In this document: positions 25,691 to 34,252 of the stretch, piece by piece
How positions within the stretch are numbered: position 1 is the stretch's first letter
How the letters are laid out: every line of letters begins with the position of its first letter
Assembly (NCBI RefSeq): GCF_025699065.1
Contig: NZ_JAILWF010000003.1
Coordinates: 62,001 to 126,000 of the forward strand
Reading direction: 5' to 3'
Length of the DNA: 64,000 nucleotides
Source of the DNA: Nitrosarchaeum sp.
Lineage (GTDB): Archaea; Thermoproteota; Nitrososphaeria; Nitrososphaerales; Nitrosopumilaceae
Notes under the pieces: model-generated
The model's input: the letters and a program-made list of their open reading frames with translations, nothing else
Told to the model about the DNA's origin: nothing
Databases searched by the model: none
Made by a program: the position numbers and the translations under genes

Positions 25691-26119
25691 TTATCGCTCT
25701 ATCTCTTCTTTGATCTTCTGCAATGCTTGCTCAGTTCCACTTTGAATGTGTTTTTTTATCATTCCTGTAAACATTCCCATCATTCCAGACAGTTTGATAT
25801 CCCATTTTACATTCAGAATCGTTTTTTTATCTTTGGCAGTTAATGTAATTATCTTACTCCCTACTATGACTCCTTTTGTAAAGAGTGTCTCGATCTTTTC
25901 TTTTGGGTATAATTTTACCTCCTGCATGCATTTTTGATCTCTAAATGCTATAGTTATTTCTCTGTTTACGACATTGTCGTTTTTTGATATGTTCCTAATC
26001 TCTTTGGTCCCTTTCCAGAATTTCGGTTCATTATCTATATCTGAGACAATATGCCAAACATTGTCAATTTGGGAATTAATTTCTAGTGATACCTGAATTT
26101 CTGCCACGCCTTTCATCAT
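25691..26119 (-). CDS. SRPBCC (START-like) ligand-binding protein
   Basis: 142 residues starting MMKGVAEIQVSLEINSQIDN, followed by VWHIVSDIDNEPKFWKGTKEI and a long C-terminal helix (GMFTGMIKKHIQSGTEQALQKIKEEIE). This is the helix-grip layout of polyketide-cyclase/CoxG-like proteins that hold hydrophobic ligands. Tight coupling to the glycosyltransferase gene suggests a lipid substrate or chaperone role. Ligand unknown. Second Met may be the true start. Confidence 0.8.
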   Translation of the reverse strand: MMKGVAEIQVSLEINSQIDNVWHIVSDIDNEPKFWKGTKEIRNISKNDNVVNREITIAFRDQKCMQEVKLYPKEKIETLFTKGVIVGSKIITLTAKDKKTILNVKWDIKLSGMMGMFTGMIKKHIQSGTEQALQKIKEEIER

Positions 26120-26159
26120 TTCGCATTAAATATATTAGATTCCAATAACATAAGAAACC

Positions 26160-26238
26160 GACTGTGATGGGCAACATGCCTAAAATCCAGAACAGTAACT
26201 CCAGTTCTAACGGCAATTGCCAAACTTCCGTCACAGTC
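26160..26238. other. Nested inverted repeats: candidate structured RNA or 5' leader
   Basis: An outer stem pairs GACTGTGATGG (26160-26170) with CCGTCACAGTC (26228-26238), 11 pairs with one G-T. Inside lie GGCA-ACA-TGCC (26170-26180; its first G is shared with the outer stem), AGAAC/GTTCT (26189-26193 with 26204-26208) and the palindrome GGCAATTGCC (26212-26221). The whole block is unusually GC-rich for this genome. It sits in the gap between divergent genes, just upstream of the small gene at 26252. I cannot assign it to a known RNA class; C and D boxes are not both present. Confidence 0.45.
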
Positions 26239-26251
26239 AATTACACTAAAC

Positions 26252-26467
26252 ATGAAACCATCACGATATATGCCAAAAATTGGAACCTTTGACGGAGCGG
26301 GATTTTGGAAAAACGCCTATGCTCATCAACGTGGTAAGTTACTAAAAATGGTAAATGTACCTGATGATCAAATAATTGTTCTAGTGAATAAAAAATATGT
26401 TGAATTACCAGCTGCGCTGAAATATGAAATTGAAACAAGCGGTATTGATAAAAAAACACTGTCGTGA
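26252..26467 (+). CDS. Small conserved-looking protein, unknown (71 aa)
   Basis: MKPSRYMPKIGTFDGAGFWK, then NAYAHQRGKLLKMVNVPDDQIIVLVNKKYVELPAALKYEIE. Mixed alpha/beta with many basic residues; Met7 is an alternative start (26270). The ORF codes in good thaumarchaeal style and precedes the tRNA-binding protein gene by 41 nt on the same strand. Function unknown. A different open frame on the opposite strand covers the same bases and looks like a shadow. Confidence 0.55.
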   Translation: MKPSRYMPKIGTFDGAGFWKNAYAHQRGKLLKMVNVPDDQIIVLVNKKYVELPAALKYEIETSGIDKKTLS

Positions 26468-26508
26468 AATTTCGAAATCGATTTTAATGAGATGATTTAG
26501 TAATTCTT

Positions 26509-26835
26509 ATGTCTCATGTATCTTATGATGATTTTGCAAAATTAGATATTCGTGTAGCAAAAATCATTTCAACCGAACCAATTCCTGGCAAAACTAGAAT
26601 TATCAAAGGAATAATTGATCTTGGAAATGAAACAAGAAATGTGATAATTGGGGGAGCACAATATTACAAACCTGAAGATATTATTGGCAAAGTAGTGATT
26701 GTTATTGCAAACTTGGAACCTAAAACTATGGCCGGAGTTGAATCAAATGCAATGCTTTTGGCCGCTGATGTTGATGATAAACCATTTTGGTTAACCGTTA
26801 ATGAGGACGTACCTTTAGGAAGTCCCATAAAATAA
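26509..26835 (+). CDS. tRNA-binding OB-fold protein (MetRS beta/Arc1p-like)
   Basis: 108 residues matching the EMAPII/Trbp111-type OB fold: LDIRVAKIISTEPIPGKTRI, NVIIGGAQYYKPEDIIGKVV, VIANLEPKTMAGVESNAMLLAA. In many archaea this module is either the C-terminus of MetRS or a separate subunit that binds the tRNA outer corner. Here it is free-standing, so it is probably a MetRS beta-type subunit or a general tRNA-binding protein. ATG at 26509. Confidence 0.92.
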   Translation: MSHVSYDDFAKLDIRVAKIISTEPIPGKTRIIKGIIDLGNETRNVIIGGAQYYKPEDIIGKVVIVIANLEPKTMAGVESNAMLLAADVDDKPFWLTVNEDVPLGSPIK

Positions 26836-26860
26836 ATAAGAAAATAAATTCAATCTACGT

Positions 26861-27421
26861 TTAATCGTAGATCATTAGATTTTTTTCTTCTAGTAATGCA
26901 TGTAAGTTGTTAACTGATCTATATACATCAGGTTCTTTTTTAGCGCCTGTACAGACAAGTTTTCCAGAAGAAAATAACAAAATTACTGTTTTTGGGTCTA
27001 ACATTCTATGAATTAATCCTGGAAACTGTTCTGGCTCATACATACTTCTTGGCAATGTTCTTGCAGCTTGTTCTAGATGGATTTTGCCACCTAAGTTAAT
27101 CGATGCTACAATATTTTGAATTTCTACAGTGGCATCTTTTTTTACTTTTATCCCTCCTTTTCGAAGTTTCTGAACTACTGTTTTTACTGCCTTTCTTGCC
27201 ATTTCTTCTGATTTTGAACCTGTACACACCATCTTTCCTGATGTGAAAATCAAAGTTGCAGTTTTCGGACTCTTTAGTCTAAAGACTAGCCCAGGGAATT
27301 GATCTGGATGATATTCGACATCTGGGAATGTACGTGTAATTTCATTCAAGTCCATTTTCTGATCAACTGAAGCCGATGCTACAACATTTTCCACGCTTAC
27401 AATTGGCTTTGTTTGTGGCAT
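26861..27421 (-). CDS. tbp: TATA-binding protein (TBP)
   Basis: 186 residues with the two-fold repeat of TBP: FPDVEYHPDQFPGLVFRL, TLIFTSGKMVCTG in repeat 1 and SMYEPEQFPGLIHRM, ILLFSSGKLVCTGA in repeat 2. It binds TATA boxes and recruits TFB and RNA polymerase; a TFB gene is at 43.1 kb. The promoter shows CTTTTATTATAG about 30 nt before the start. Confidence 0.98.
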   Translation of the reverse strand: MPQTKPIVSVENVVASASVDQKMDLNEITRTFPDVEYHPDQFPGLVFRLKSPKTATLIFTSGKMVCTGSKSEEMARKAVKTVVQKLRKGGIKVKKDATVEIQNIVASINLGGKIHLEQAARTLPRSMYEPEQFPGLIHRMLDPKTVILLFSSGKLVCTGAKKEPDVYRSVNNLHALLEEKNLMIYD

Positions 27422-27571
27422 ATTCAGGTTGTTTCTATCCTAACTATAATAAAAGCACTCGCCATTTTTTTACCTTCAAGTAGACTATTTTTATAATTTC
27501 TATGAATTATTGAGATTTCCCTTCTTGAACATACGAATCATTTAATTTAGAATCTCGAATTTCTGTGTCTA

Positions 27572-28693
27572 TTGGATTTTACAGACATTGATTTCGATCA
27601 ACTCTTTGGATCAGGTGGGGATACTAATCCAATAATGATGTTGATCTGGATTATTCCTATTTTCATCTTTGTATTATATGGTCAAAGAATTCAATTGGCG
27701 GTAACTTCTGGCGAAATAAAAAAAGGAATAAAAAAACTTGAAGATTATAAAACAAAATCACGAACTGAATTAATTAATTATATTAAAAAAAATATGAATC
27801 CCACAGAAGATCCTACTAAAAAGATTGACCGCTTTTTGGATTATTTTACAATAATGCCAGTCGATATGGATCCTAATGGAATAGTTGGTAAAGTACGACA
27901 TATTGTTAGAGCAAGAGAGGATTATACTCGTGAACATGTTAAATCTATATCTCCACAAACAAGCGAGTTGGAATTAACTAAAATTCAAACACTGCTTGAA
28001 ATTGCCACTACTCTACAAATGATTCACAAAGTAATTAATCATATGTTCTTAACTGCCAAAAAACAAAACAACTATCCGTTAATTTTGCCACTTCAGATGA
28101 TTTTGCCTTTCATACTAGAAGAAGCAGAAGCAATGCACAAAGCAATTCCTGCTTTTAAAATGGGTCAACCCATAGGTGATGGCATAGGCCCTATGGTTGT
28201 AGGTAAAATGATGTTAGAGTCTAAAAAAGAATCGGTTGCTTTTCAAACTATATTAGGTGAAACTCAATATGATCAACGAAAATTATTACTACTAAAAGCT
28301 GAAGGTCCTGGTTCAACAGTGGGAAGACCTGGAGATGCAATGGATGTAATACTCTCTAAAAATAAACCCGATATTATCATCATGGTTGATGCTGCATTAA
28401 AAATGGAGGGCGAAGATTCTGCAACAATTGCACAAGGATTTGGTGCCGCAATTGGTGGTATTGGAACTGAAAGATTTCAAATTGAAGACATTGCAACAAA
28501 AAATAACATACCTATCTTTGCAATTGTCATAAAACAATCAGTCAAAGAAGCAATCACTTTAATGACTAAAGACATTGCTGACAAAGCTGACGATGTTCGC
28601 TCTCAAATATCTGAGATGATTCACGATAACACAAAGCCTGGCCAAACTGTTTTGTTAATTGGAGTTGGAAATACTATGGGGATCCCACAATGA
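27572..28693 (+). CDS. DUF1512 membrane-associated protein
   Basis: 373 residues beginning MDFTDIDFDQLFGSGGDTNP, one N-terminal helix (IMMLIWIIPIFIFVLYGQ), then a soluble part with RFLDYFTIMPVDMDPNGIVG and a C-terminal domain GPGSTVGRPGDAMDVILSKN with IIIMVDAALKMEGEDSATIA. The pattern matches the archaeal DUF1512 family, whose function is unknown. TTG start at 27572. Its stop overlaps the next ATG (ATGA), so the tiny zinc protein after it is translationally coupled. Confidence 0.88.
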   Translation: MDFTDIDFDQLFGSGGDTNPIMMLIWIIPIFIFVLYGQRIQLAVTSGEIKKGIKKLEDYKTKSRTELINYIKKNMNPTEDPTKKIDRFLDYFTIMPVDMDPNGIVGKVRHIVRAREDYTREHVKSISPQTSELELTKIQTLLEIATTLQMIHKVINHMFLTAKKQNNYPLILPLQMILPFILEEAEAMHKAIPAFKMGQPIGDGIGPMVVGKMMLESKKESVAFQTILGETQYDQRKLLLLKAEGPGSTVGRPGDAMDVILSKNKPDIIIMVDAALKMEGEDSATIAQGFGAAIGGIGTERFQIEDIATKNNIPIFAIVIKQSVKEAITLMTKDIADKADDVRSQISEMIHDNTKPGQTVLLIGVGNTMGIPQ

Positions 28694-28872
28694 TATTCTC
28701 AAAAGAAAAAATTATTCTTGAATATACTGTAGAAAAATGCCAAAAATGTAACTTGGAAAGAAAAAGAAAATATCATGAAGGTGATTTTCTTTTTACTGAA
28801 TCTTCAAAATGTGATTCATGTGATGGGATTACCGTAATTGAAAAAATCTTCGGCGAAACTATTGAGAAATAG
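28690..28872 (+). CDS. Small zinc-ribbon protein (60 aa)
   Basis: MIFSKEKIILEYTVEKCQKC, then KYHEGDFLFTESSKCDSCDG: two CxxC pairs about 25 residues apart, a single zinc ribbon. It overlaps the DUF1512 stop by 4 nt and the convergent methionine aminopeptidase end by 14 nt. The coupling suggests that it works with DUF1512. Confidence 0.78.
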   Translation: MIFSKEKIILEYTVEKCQKCNLERKRKYHEGDFLFTESSKCDSCDGITVIEKIFGETIEK

Positions 28873-29800
28873 TAGTTATTGTAACTCCGTTATCGTTTGG
28901 AATAAAAGTGTGTTCTGCTTGAGCTACTCTTTTCTCATTTATCTCAATTAAAACTGGGTATGCTTGTACTGCCTTTTTGTTGACAAGTAATTCTAATAAT
29001 TCTCGAGCTTTCTTTTCCTCCCATTCTTTTGTAATCCATCTAAGGGCAAAAGGCAACATGTTAAATTTCTCCCATATATAATCAAGCAGTTTATCTGCTT
29101 CATCGTTTTTTGTTTTCTTTCTAGAGTTTAATGCAAAAATGTTTTTTGTTTTTCCATTTCTTACAAAACCGCCTCCATCTTCTGTAGTGACAAACGGTTC
29201 ACATGCATAAGCTGTATCGCCCGCAAGTGTAAATCCACCAACTGACCAAATGTTTGGAATGGATCTGCCTGCGTGAATAGTGTATTGTCCTAAAGAATGA
29301 CCGCTAAGATTTGCAATTGGTTTGAATCCTGTTTGTTTTATTGTTTTTTCTATAATTCGTCCTATATCGCTTGCCTTGACTCCAACTTTTATCATTGACA
29401 TTGCATTGCTTAATGCTTCTTCTGCAGCTTGAATCAATCCTGTGTATTGCGGATCCTGACATACCGTAACTGCAGTATCTGCAATGTATCCATTAATTTG
29501 AGCACCAAGGTCAATTTTTAATAAATCTGATTCTGAAATCGTTATTGGATCATTTGGTTCTGCTGTGTAATGAGCAGCAATTTCATTAATGCTTGTATTT
29601 ACAGGAAATGCACATTTTGCTCCTCGTTTTTTAATTTGATTTTCTATCTCTTCACAAATTTCATAAACTGTTTTTCCAACCCAGTTTCTCTCTCTTGCCA
29701 TCTCTCTTACTTCTGATGCGATTTTTCCAGCTCTGATATAATCTTCGGATTGCAATGATTTTCTGTTCTTTTGACTGCCTTTAAAATGATTATCTGTCAA
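28859..29800 (-). CDS. map: Methionine aminopeptidase, type II
   Basis: Removes N-terminal methionine from new proteins. Metal ligands are visible in order: Asp in LLKIDLGAQINGYIADTAV (both Asp residues), His in SGHSLGQYTIHAG, Glu in ACEPFVTTEDG and Glu in QAEHTFIPNDNG. The insert of about 60 residues before the last block identifies type II (archaeal/eukaryal) rather than type I. 313 residues; the first 15 are polar and the start could be later. Confidence 0.95.
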   Translation of the reverse strand: MTDNHFKGSQKNRKSLQSEDYIRAGKIASEVREMARERNWVGKTVYEICEEIENQIKKRGAKCAFPVNTSINEIAAHYTAEPNDPITISESDLLKIDLGAQINGYIADTAVTVCQDPQYTGLIQAAEEALSNAMSMIKVGVKASDIGRIIEKTIKQTGFKPIANLSGHSLGQYTIHAGRSIPNIWSVGGFTLAGDTAYACEPFVTTEDGGGFVRNGKTKNIFALNSRKKTKNDEADKLLDYIWEKFNMLPFALRWITKEWEEKKARELLELLVNKKAVQAYPVLIEINEKRVAQAEHTFIPNDNGVTITTISQ

Positions 29801-29830
29801 GCTTAAATTGGGCGACTTTGGGGATTCACT

Positions 29831-29907
29831 GGGATCGTGGTCTAGCTTGGTATGATTCTGCGTTTGGGACGCAGAGGTCGTGTGTTCAAATCACGCCGAT
29901 CCCACCA
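29831..29907 (+). tRNA. tRNA-Pro (anticodon UGG), CCA encoded
   Basis: Acceptor stem GGGATCG pairs with CGATCCC; anticodon stem CTGCG/CGCAG encloses the loop TTTGGGA, anticodon TGG. The T arm GTGTG-TTCAAAT-CACGC pairs with one G-T. Discriminator A is followed directly by CCA. No intron is visible. It lies in the gap between methionine aminopeptidase and the gene at 30052, downstream of no attachment repeat, so it is not an insertion target here. Confidence 0.95.
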
Positions 29908-29949
29908 CTAATCATTATCTTATTATCAATTAACATTCTAAATTTATCG

Positions 29950-30018
29950 CCGAGCAATGAGGAAGAGTTAGAGTAATGAATTGATATGAAGTAAAATTAA
30001 TCGCTCTGAGCTCCGGCA
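29950..30018 (+). ncRNA. Candidate C/D box small RNA
   Basis: Terminal stem GCCG/CGGC and AGC/GCT (one bulged C) closes a 69-nt unit. A C box like AATGAGGA (29957-29964, one change from RUGAUGA) follows the stem and the D box CTGA (30007-30010) precedes the 3' arm. A C'-like TGATATGA lies near the middle. The layout is that of archaeal C/D guide RNAs, and placement after a tRNA gene is common. The weak C box keeps this tentative. Confidence 0.5.
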
Positions 30019-30051
30019 TGTTTTTATCAATTATGACTTGTTTTAATTTTA

Positions 30052-30297
30052 TTGAATTTTGAAAAACGTGACATAATTCTGATAGTGGGCCTTTTCTTTT
30101 TCATGCTGGGTTTGATTCCTTTTATGGCTCCATTTTATGCAGCTTTCATTGTCATTATCATGTATTTTGGAATCAAATTCTATGTGGCTAACAGGAAAAA
30201 AGCAATCAAGAAAGATGTAGGCGAAGGCATTTGTGCTGAGTGTGGTTCTTCAATATTTAATAAAAAATGCCCAAATTGTGACTCTGTTAGGGAATAA
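30052..30297 (+). CDS. Two-helix membrane protein with C-terminal zinc ribbon
   Basis: 81 residues: two hydrophobic segments (IILIVGLFFFMLGLIPFMAP and FYAAFIVIIMYFGIKFYV), a basic stretch, then CAECGSSIFNKKCPNCDSV with two CxxC pairs on the cytoplasmic side. TTG start at 30052. Function unknown; it may tether another factor to the membrane. Confidence 0.72.
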   Translation: MNFEKRDIILIVGLFFFMLGLIPFMAPFYAAFIVIIMYFGIKFYVANRKKAIKKDVGEGICAECGSSIFNKKCPNCDSVRE

Positions 30298-30432
30298 CTT
30301 CTACGTATTACTTAAAACGATAAAAATCCTATATTTTGTAATGATATTAAGATATATGACTTTCACAACTAGCTCAACTTTTGCTCAATTCAATTCTAAA
30401 ATGAGGCTATTAGGCACCCTATATTGGACATC

Positions 30433-33400
30433 ATGAAAAATATTCTAGTTTTATTTTCCATTTTGCTACTTGGTGGTTTAGCAGTTACAGCAAGTGCTCA
30501 ATCTAGTACTAATCATGTTGTAATTAATGAAATTGATATTAATCCACCCGGGGATGATTCTAAATCTGTTTTAGAATGGGTTGAGATTTACAATCCGACA
30601 AGTTCTAAAGTAGATATCAGTGGTTGGCAAATTGCTTCAACCACTGCATTGAAAAAAACAATGACTATTTCATCTGGTACTTTTATTGAACCCGGTAAAT
30701 ATCTGACATTTTCATATCAAAGTTTGTGGTTTGCTGATTCTAATGAATTAGTAGAATTAAGAGACAAGAATGGAGTTGTTATAGATAAAACTCCATTACT
30801 GTCTGATCCTAAAAATGATTTGACTTCTTGGCAACGAATCTATGATGGATATGACTTTGATAATTCTAACGACTGGAAATTTGCAATTCCTACAGCTGGT
30901 TCATCTAATGGAAAGGTAACTACTACTGAAACCAAAACAGACGTCACTGTAACTGTATCTACTAATAAGGAATCATATCTGTTTGGTGAAACTGCATCTA
31001 TTACCGGAAAAATCTCAAAACAAGTATTCATCACTGCGCCATATTTTCATGCTGATGAAATATCCGTAAAGATTACTGGACCTAAATATGATAAAACAAT
31101 TTCACTTTACCCTGATCTTAATTTGAATTATAAGACTTCGTTGAATCTTCAACAAGTTCTTGGTATAAACAAAGGAGTTTACTTGGTTTCAGTTACATAT
31201 GGTGGAGCAACTTCACAAACAAGCTTTACGGTAGGGGATGAAGTAATTCCAGACGTTGTTGTAAAAAATAATACTCTTAGTATTGTTACTGATAAATCAC
31301 AATATCTTCCGGGCGATACTTTATCTTTGACAGGAATTACTACTGAGGCAATTCCATTTGAAGGCTTGAAATTTAACATCAAGGATCCCAATGGAAAAAT
31401 AATTTCAACAGGAAGTTTGTATCCTACTAATGGAAAATTCTCAACAAACGTGTATATCACTCCTGTGAATCCGGCATTTGGCACCTATCAGATCACTGCC
31501 GAATATTTTGACAAATCTGCACTTACATTTTTTGAAGTAGTCAAAGACACCAAAGAGGAAAAAGCAATTTCGATATGGACCGACAAAGATGCATATGCTT
31601 TAGGAGAAACTGTTACAATTACTGGTAGACTCAACAATGTATGGGTTCAATTTATGAACCTAGAAATATTACAAACAAAAAATACAGCACTTGCTACTGC
31701 TGCTCTTGGTGGTGGTAATTCTGGTTTTAAAATATTAGATACCATAAAAATATCTGGTGACGGAACTTTTTCATATTCTTTTAAAATTCCAGATAGCAAC
31801 GTTCGATTAGGAGATTATAAAATCTCTGTATCGCAAAGTCTTGGATCTGCATCAAAAACTATTCACGCTGTAGCAAATCCTGATGACTTTATTGTAAGTA
31901 GTAATCCTATCTCAATTTCCACAGACAAGCTGATCTATAATTTAGGTGATACCATGACAATTAGTGGTTATGTTAAAAATCCTGTGCTTAGCTCTACTTA
32001 TCAAACAGCTTCAGTAGTAATTTCAATATCTCATGAGGATGGACGCCCTTTAGAAATTGTTGCACAGGCACCAAATGCTAAAACTAGATTGAATAATGGA
32101 TTGGTTGTTGCCTATGAATTTACTGCAACTCCTGACCCTTCTGGAAAATTCTCAGTTCAAACAAAAGTTTTGAAAAATGCATTTGCTGAAGGAAATTATA
32201 AGATTAAAGCAGAATATCGTGGTCTAACAACATCCGCTTCAGTTGGAATTTTGGATCCTCTGAAATTATCTAGTGGTGCACTAATCTCTCTAAATAAACA
32301 GGTATACGGATTAGGCGAACCAGTTGTTTTATCTGGAATTCTTCCTCCAACAGGGGCCAGTTCTGTAACCATTTCACTCACAAAACCTGATGGAAGTATA
32401 GTAAATTCAGGCGCAACAGTGGATAATCAGAGATTTTCTTGGTCTTGGATGACTCCTATCACAGAAAAACCGCTTACTATAAAAACTGATGATCGTTCTG
32501 TTACTAAATCAAATTATGGAATTTATAAAATTCGAGTATCTATAGCATCTGCTGGTACTGATGTTTTCTTCAAAGTTTCATCTGATCCTGCAAATGACTC
32601 TTTGACACTGGTTCCATTATATGTTACCACTGAAAAATCTCTCTACAAAGCAGGAGAGAAATTAAAGGTAATTGGAAATATCATTAAGCGCGATCAAGGG
32701 TCTGAAGGATTAGTAGTTCCAGATAGAGTAACAATACGCGTACTTGATAACAAGACTCCTTTCAAACAAATCAGTGAGGCATCTGTTTATCCTGATCAAG
32801 GAGGAAATTTCCAAAGCTCATTTGAATTACCAGTAACTGTTTTCAAAGAAGGTGAATATAAAATCAAAGCACTGTATTCAGGAAAGCAATCCGAATCTGT
32901 ATTTACTATAGCTAATGATTTTTCTATTGGTTCATCTGACAAATTATCGCTTTTACTTGCTACTGACAAGTCTGATTACTATCCAGGTGATACTGTAACT
33001 GTCTCTGGTAAACCAAACAAGCTAATTTATCTTGAAAAATTTGATGTTAGTGTAATTCAGAAAAAAGAAGGTGAGATAACATGTGGTACATTTTATTGTG
33101 GTAAACATGTAGGTAAAGTTACTACAATTCGACCAAGCTCATCCGGTTCATTTTCACATGAAATAATAATTCCTAACATGCCCTCAAGTATTGGTTCATA
33201 TGAAATTACAGTAGATGCTGGATTTCAGACAAAATCTATAATGTTTAATGTTATAGAGAAACCAGTTGTTGTTGAGCCTGTAAAAGTTCCATCAATCTTA
33301 ATCGATAAGGTAAATCGAATATCAGAGGATAAAATATCTATTATTACAAACGAAAAAACTGTTGATGATAAACAGGCATTTCCACGCGTGTTATCTGGTT

Positions 33401-33723
33401 CATTACTTTCTTCAAAAGTTGATCAATCTAATGTGAATCTGAGAATTACTTCTGAATCTGGAATTTGCATTATAGGTCAAGATGTAGATTGTCTTGTACA
33501 GAATTCTACTAGAAAACCTGGACAAATCTACGATGTGGTATCTGTAGATGGAATTGAACTAAACGTCAGATACAGTGGGCCAGACGTATATCTTGAGAAA
33601 TTTGATATTCTTCCTGTATCATCAGATGGATTTTTGCCTAATGCAAACTGGAATGTGGATATAATCAAAGAAGATCAAATATCGAGATTTTACTACAAGA
33701 TTAACTACAAAATGGTAGAGTAA
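30433..33723 (+). CDS. Large secreted protein: lamin-tail domain plus seven Ig-like repeats
   Basis: 1096 residues from ATG 30433. A signal peptide (ILVLFSILLLGGLAVTASA) is followed by a lamin-tail domain (HVVINEIDINPPGDDSKSVLEWVEIYNPTS, about 30-160). Then come seven repeats, each opening like TDKSQYLPGDTLSLTG, TDKDAYALGETVTITG, TDKLIYNLGDTMTISG or TDKSDYYPGDTVTVSG: Ig-like, MG2-type modules of about 100-120 residues. The end is beta-rich without a transmembrane or sorting tail. Likely a surface or extracellular matrix protein. A promoter signal is not clear in the 135-nt gap upstream, in which I see no other feature. Confidence 0.85.
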   Translation: MKNILVLFSILLLGGLAVTASAQSSTNHVVINEIDINPPGDDSKSVLEWVEIYNPTSSKVDISGWQIASTTALKKTMTISSGTFIEPGKYLTFSYQSLWFADSNELVELRDKNGVVIDKTPLLSDPKNDLTSWQRIYDGYDFDNSNDWKFAIPTAGSSNGKVTTTETKTDVTVTVSTNKESYLFGETASITGKISKQVFITAPYFHADEISVKITGPKYDKTISLYPDLNLNYKTSLNLQQVLGINKGVYLVSVTYGGATSQTSFTVGDEVIPDVVVKNNTLSIVTDKSQYLPGDTLSLTGITTEAIPFEGLKFNIKDPNGKIISTGSLYPTNGKFSTNVYITPVNPAFGTYQITAEYFDKSALTFFEVVKDTKEEKAISIWTDKDAYALGETVTITGRLNNVWVQFMNLEILQTKNTALATAALGGGNSGFKILDTIKISGDGTFSYSFKIPDSNVRLGDYKISVSQSLGSASKTIHAVANPDDFIVSSNPISISTDKLIYNLGDTMTISGYVKNPVLSSTYQTASVVISISHEDGRPLEIVAQAPNAKTRLNNGLVVAYEFTATPDPSGKFSVQTKVLKNAFAEGNYKIKAEYRGLTTSASVGILDPLKLSSGALISLNKQVYGLGEPVVLSGILPPTGASSVTISLTKPDGSIVNSGATVDNQRFSWSWMTPITEKPLTIKTDDRSVTKSNYGIYKIRVSIASAGTDVFFKVSSDPANDSLTLVPLYVTTEKSLYKAGEKLKVIGNIIKRDQGSEGLVVPDRVTIRVLDNKTPFKQISEASVYPDQGGNFQSSFELPVTVFKEGEYKIKALYSGKQSESVFTIANDFSIGSSDKLSLLLATDKSDYYPGDTVTVSGKPNKLIYLEKFDVSVIQKKEGEITCGTFYCGKHVGKVTTIRPSSSGSFSHEIIIPNMPSSIGSYEITVDAGFQTKSIMFNVIEKPVVVEPVKVPSILIDKVNRISEDKISIITNEKTVDDKQAFPRVLSGSLLSSKVDQSNVNLRITSESGICIIGQDVDCLVQNSTRKPGQIYDVVSVDGIELNVRYSGPDVYLEKFDILPVSSDGFLPNANWNVDIIKEDQISRFYYKINYKMVE

Positions 33724-33756
33724 GTTCAAAATACCATTCATTTTCTATTTTATTAG

Positions 33757-34251
33757 ATGAATCTCCAAGTTTTGATGTTTTATCAGGATGATCCAAAAAA
33801 ATGTACAGCTGCAAAAATGGTAAAATTTGGAATTGCAAAAAGCATTAAAAAAATTGGAAATAAAGGACTGGTTTTGGATCCTTTTTCTGAAAAAACTCTT
33901 ATACCAAAAGACAAATCTCTGATAAATTCAATAGTTGGAATTGACTGTTCATGGACTCTAGCTGACCAAGCATTTTCAAAAAAATTTAGTGGAATTACTA
34001 GAAAACTTCCACCGTTACTAGCTGGCAATCCAGTTAATTATGCAAAGCTTAACAAACTTACTACTGCTGAGGCATTAGCTGCATCATTATTTATTTTGGG
34101 TTTTAAAGATGATGCACTTGCAATACTTGATAAATTCAAGTGGGGACATACGTTTTATGATTTAAATCAAAATCTCCTAAACGAATATTCTAAATTGGAA
34201 TCTGAAGATCAAATTGATATTATTTTAAAAGAATACGGGTTATCTGAATAA
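33757..34251 (+). CDS. tsr3: 16S rRNA aminocarboxypropyltransferase, Tsr3 (DUF367) family
   Basis: 164 residues with the Tsr3 pattern: YQDDPKKCTAAKMVKFGIAK, VLDPFSEKTLIPKD, IVGIDCSWTLADQAF, RKLPPLLAGNPVNYAKLNKLTTAEALAASLFILGF. The enzyme transfers the aminocarboxypropyl group of SAM to a modified base in small-subunit rRNA. Ends 1 nt before the convergent binding-protein gene. Length is normal for the archaeal form. Confidence 0.93.
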   Translation: MNLQVLMFYQDDPKKCTAAKMVKFGIAKSIKKIGNKGLVLDPFSEKTLIPKDKSLINSIVGIDCSWTLADQAFSKKFSGITRKLPPLLAGNPVNYAKLNKLTTAEALAASLFILGFKDDALAILDKFKWGHTFYDLNQNLLNEYSKLESEDQIDIILKEYGLSE

Positions 34252-34252
34252 T

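Noticed and set aside
26167-26292. 41-codon frame MGNMPKIQNSNSSSNGNCQT
   Set aside because: Runs through the stem block, is Asn/Ser-rich and overlaps the better gene at 26252 in another frame.
29831-29907. tRNA-Pro as insertion site of the element
   Set aside because: No 3' tRNA copy occurs at the element ends; the 22-bp repeat belongs to a protein gene.
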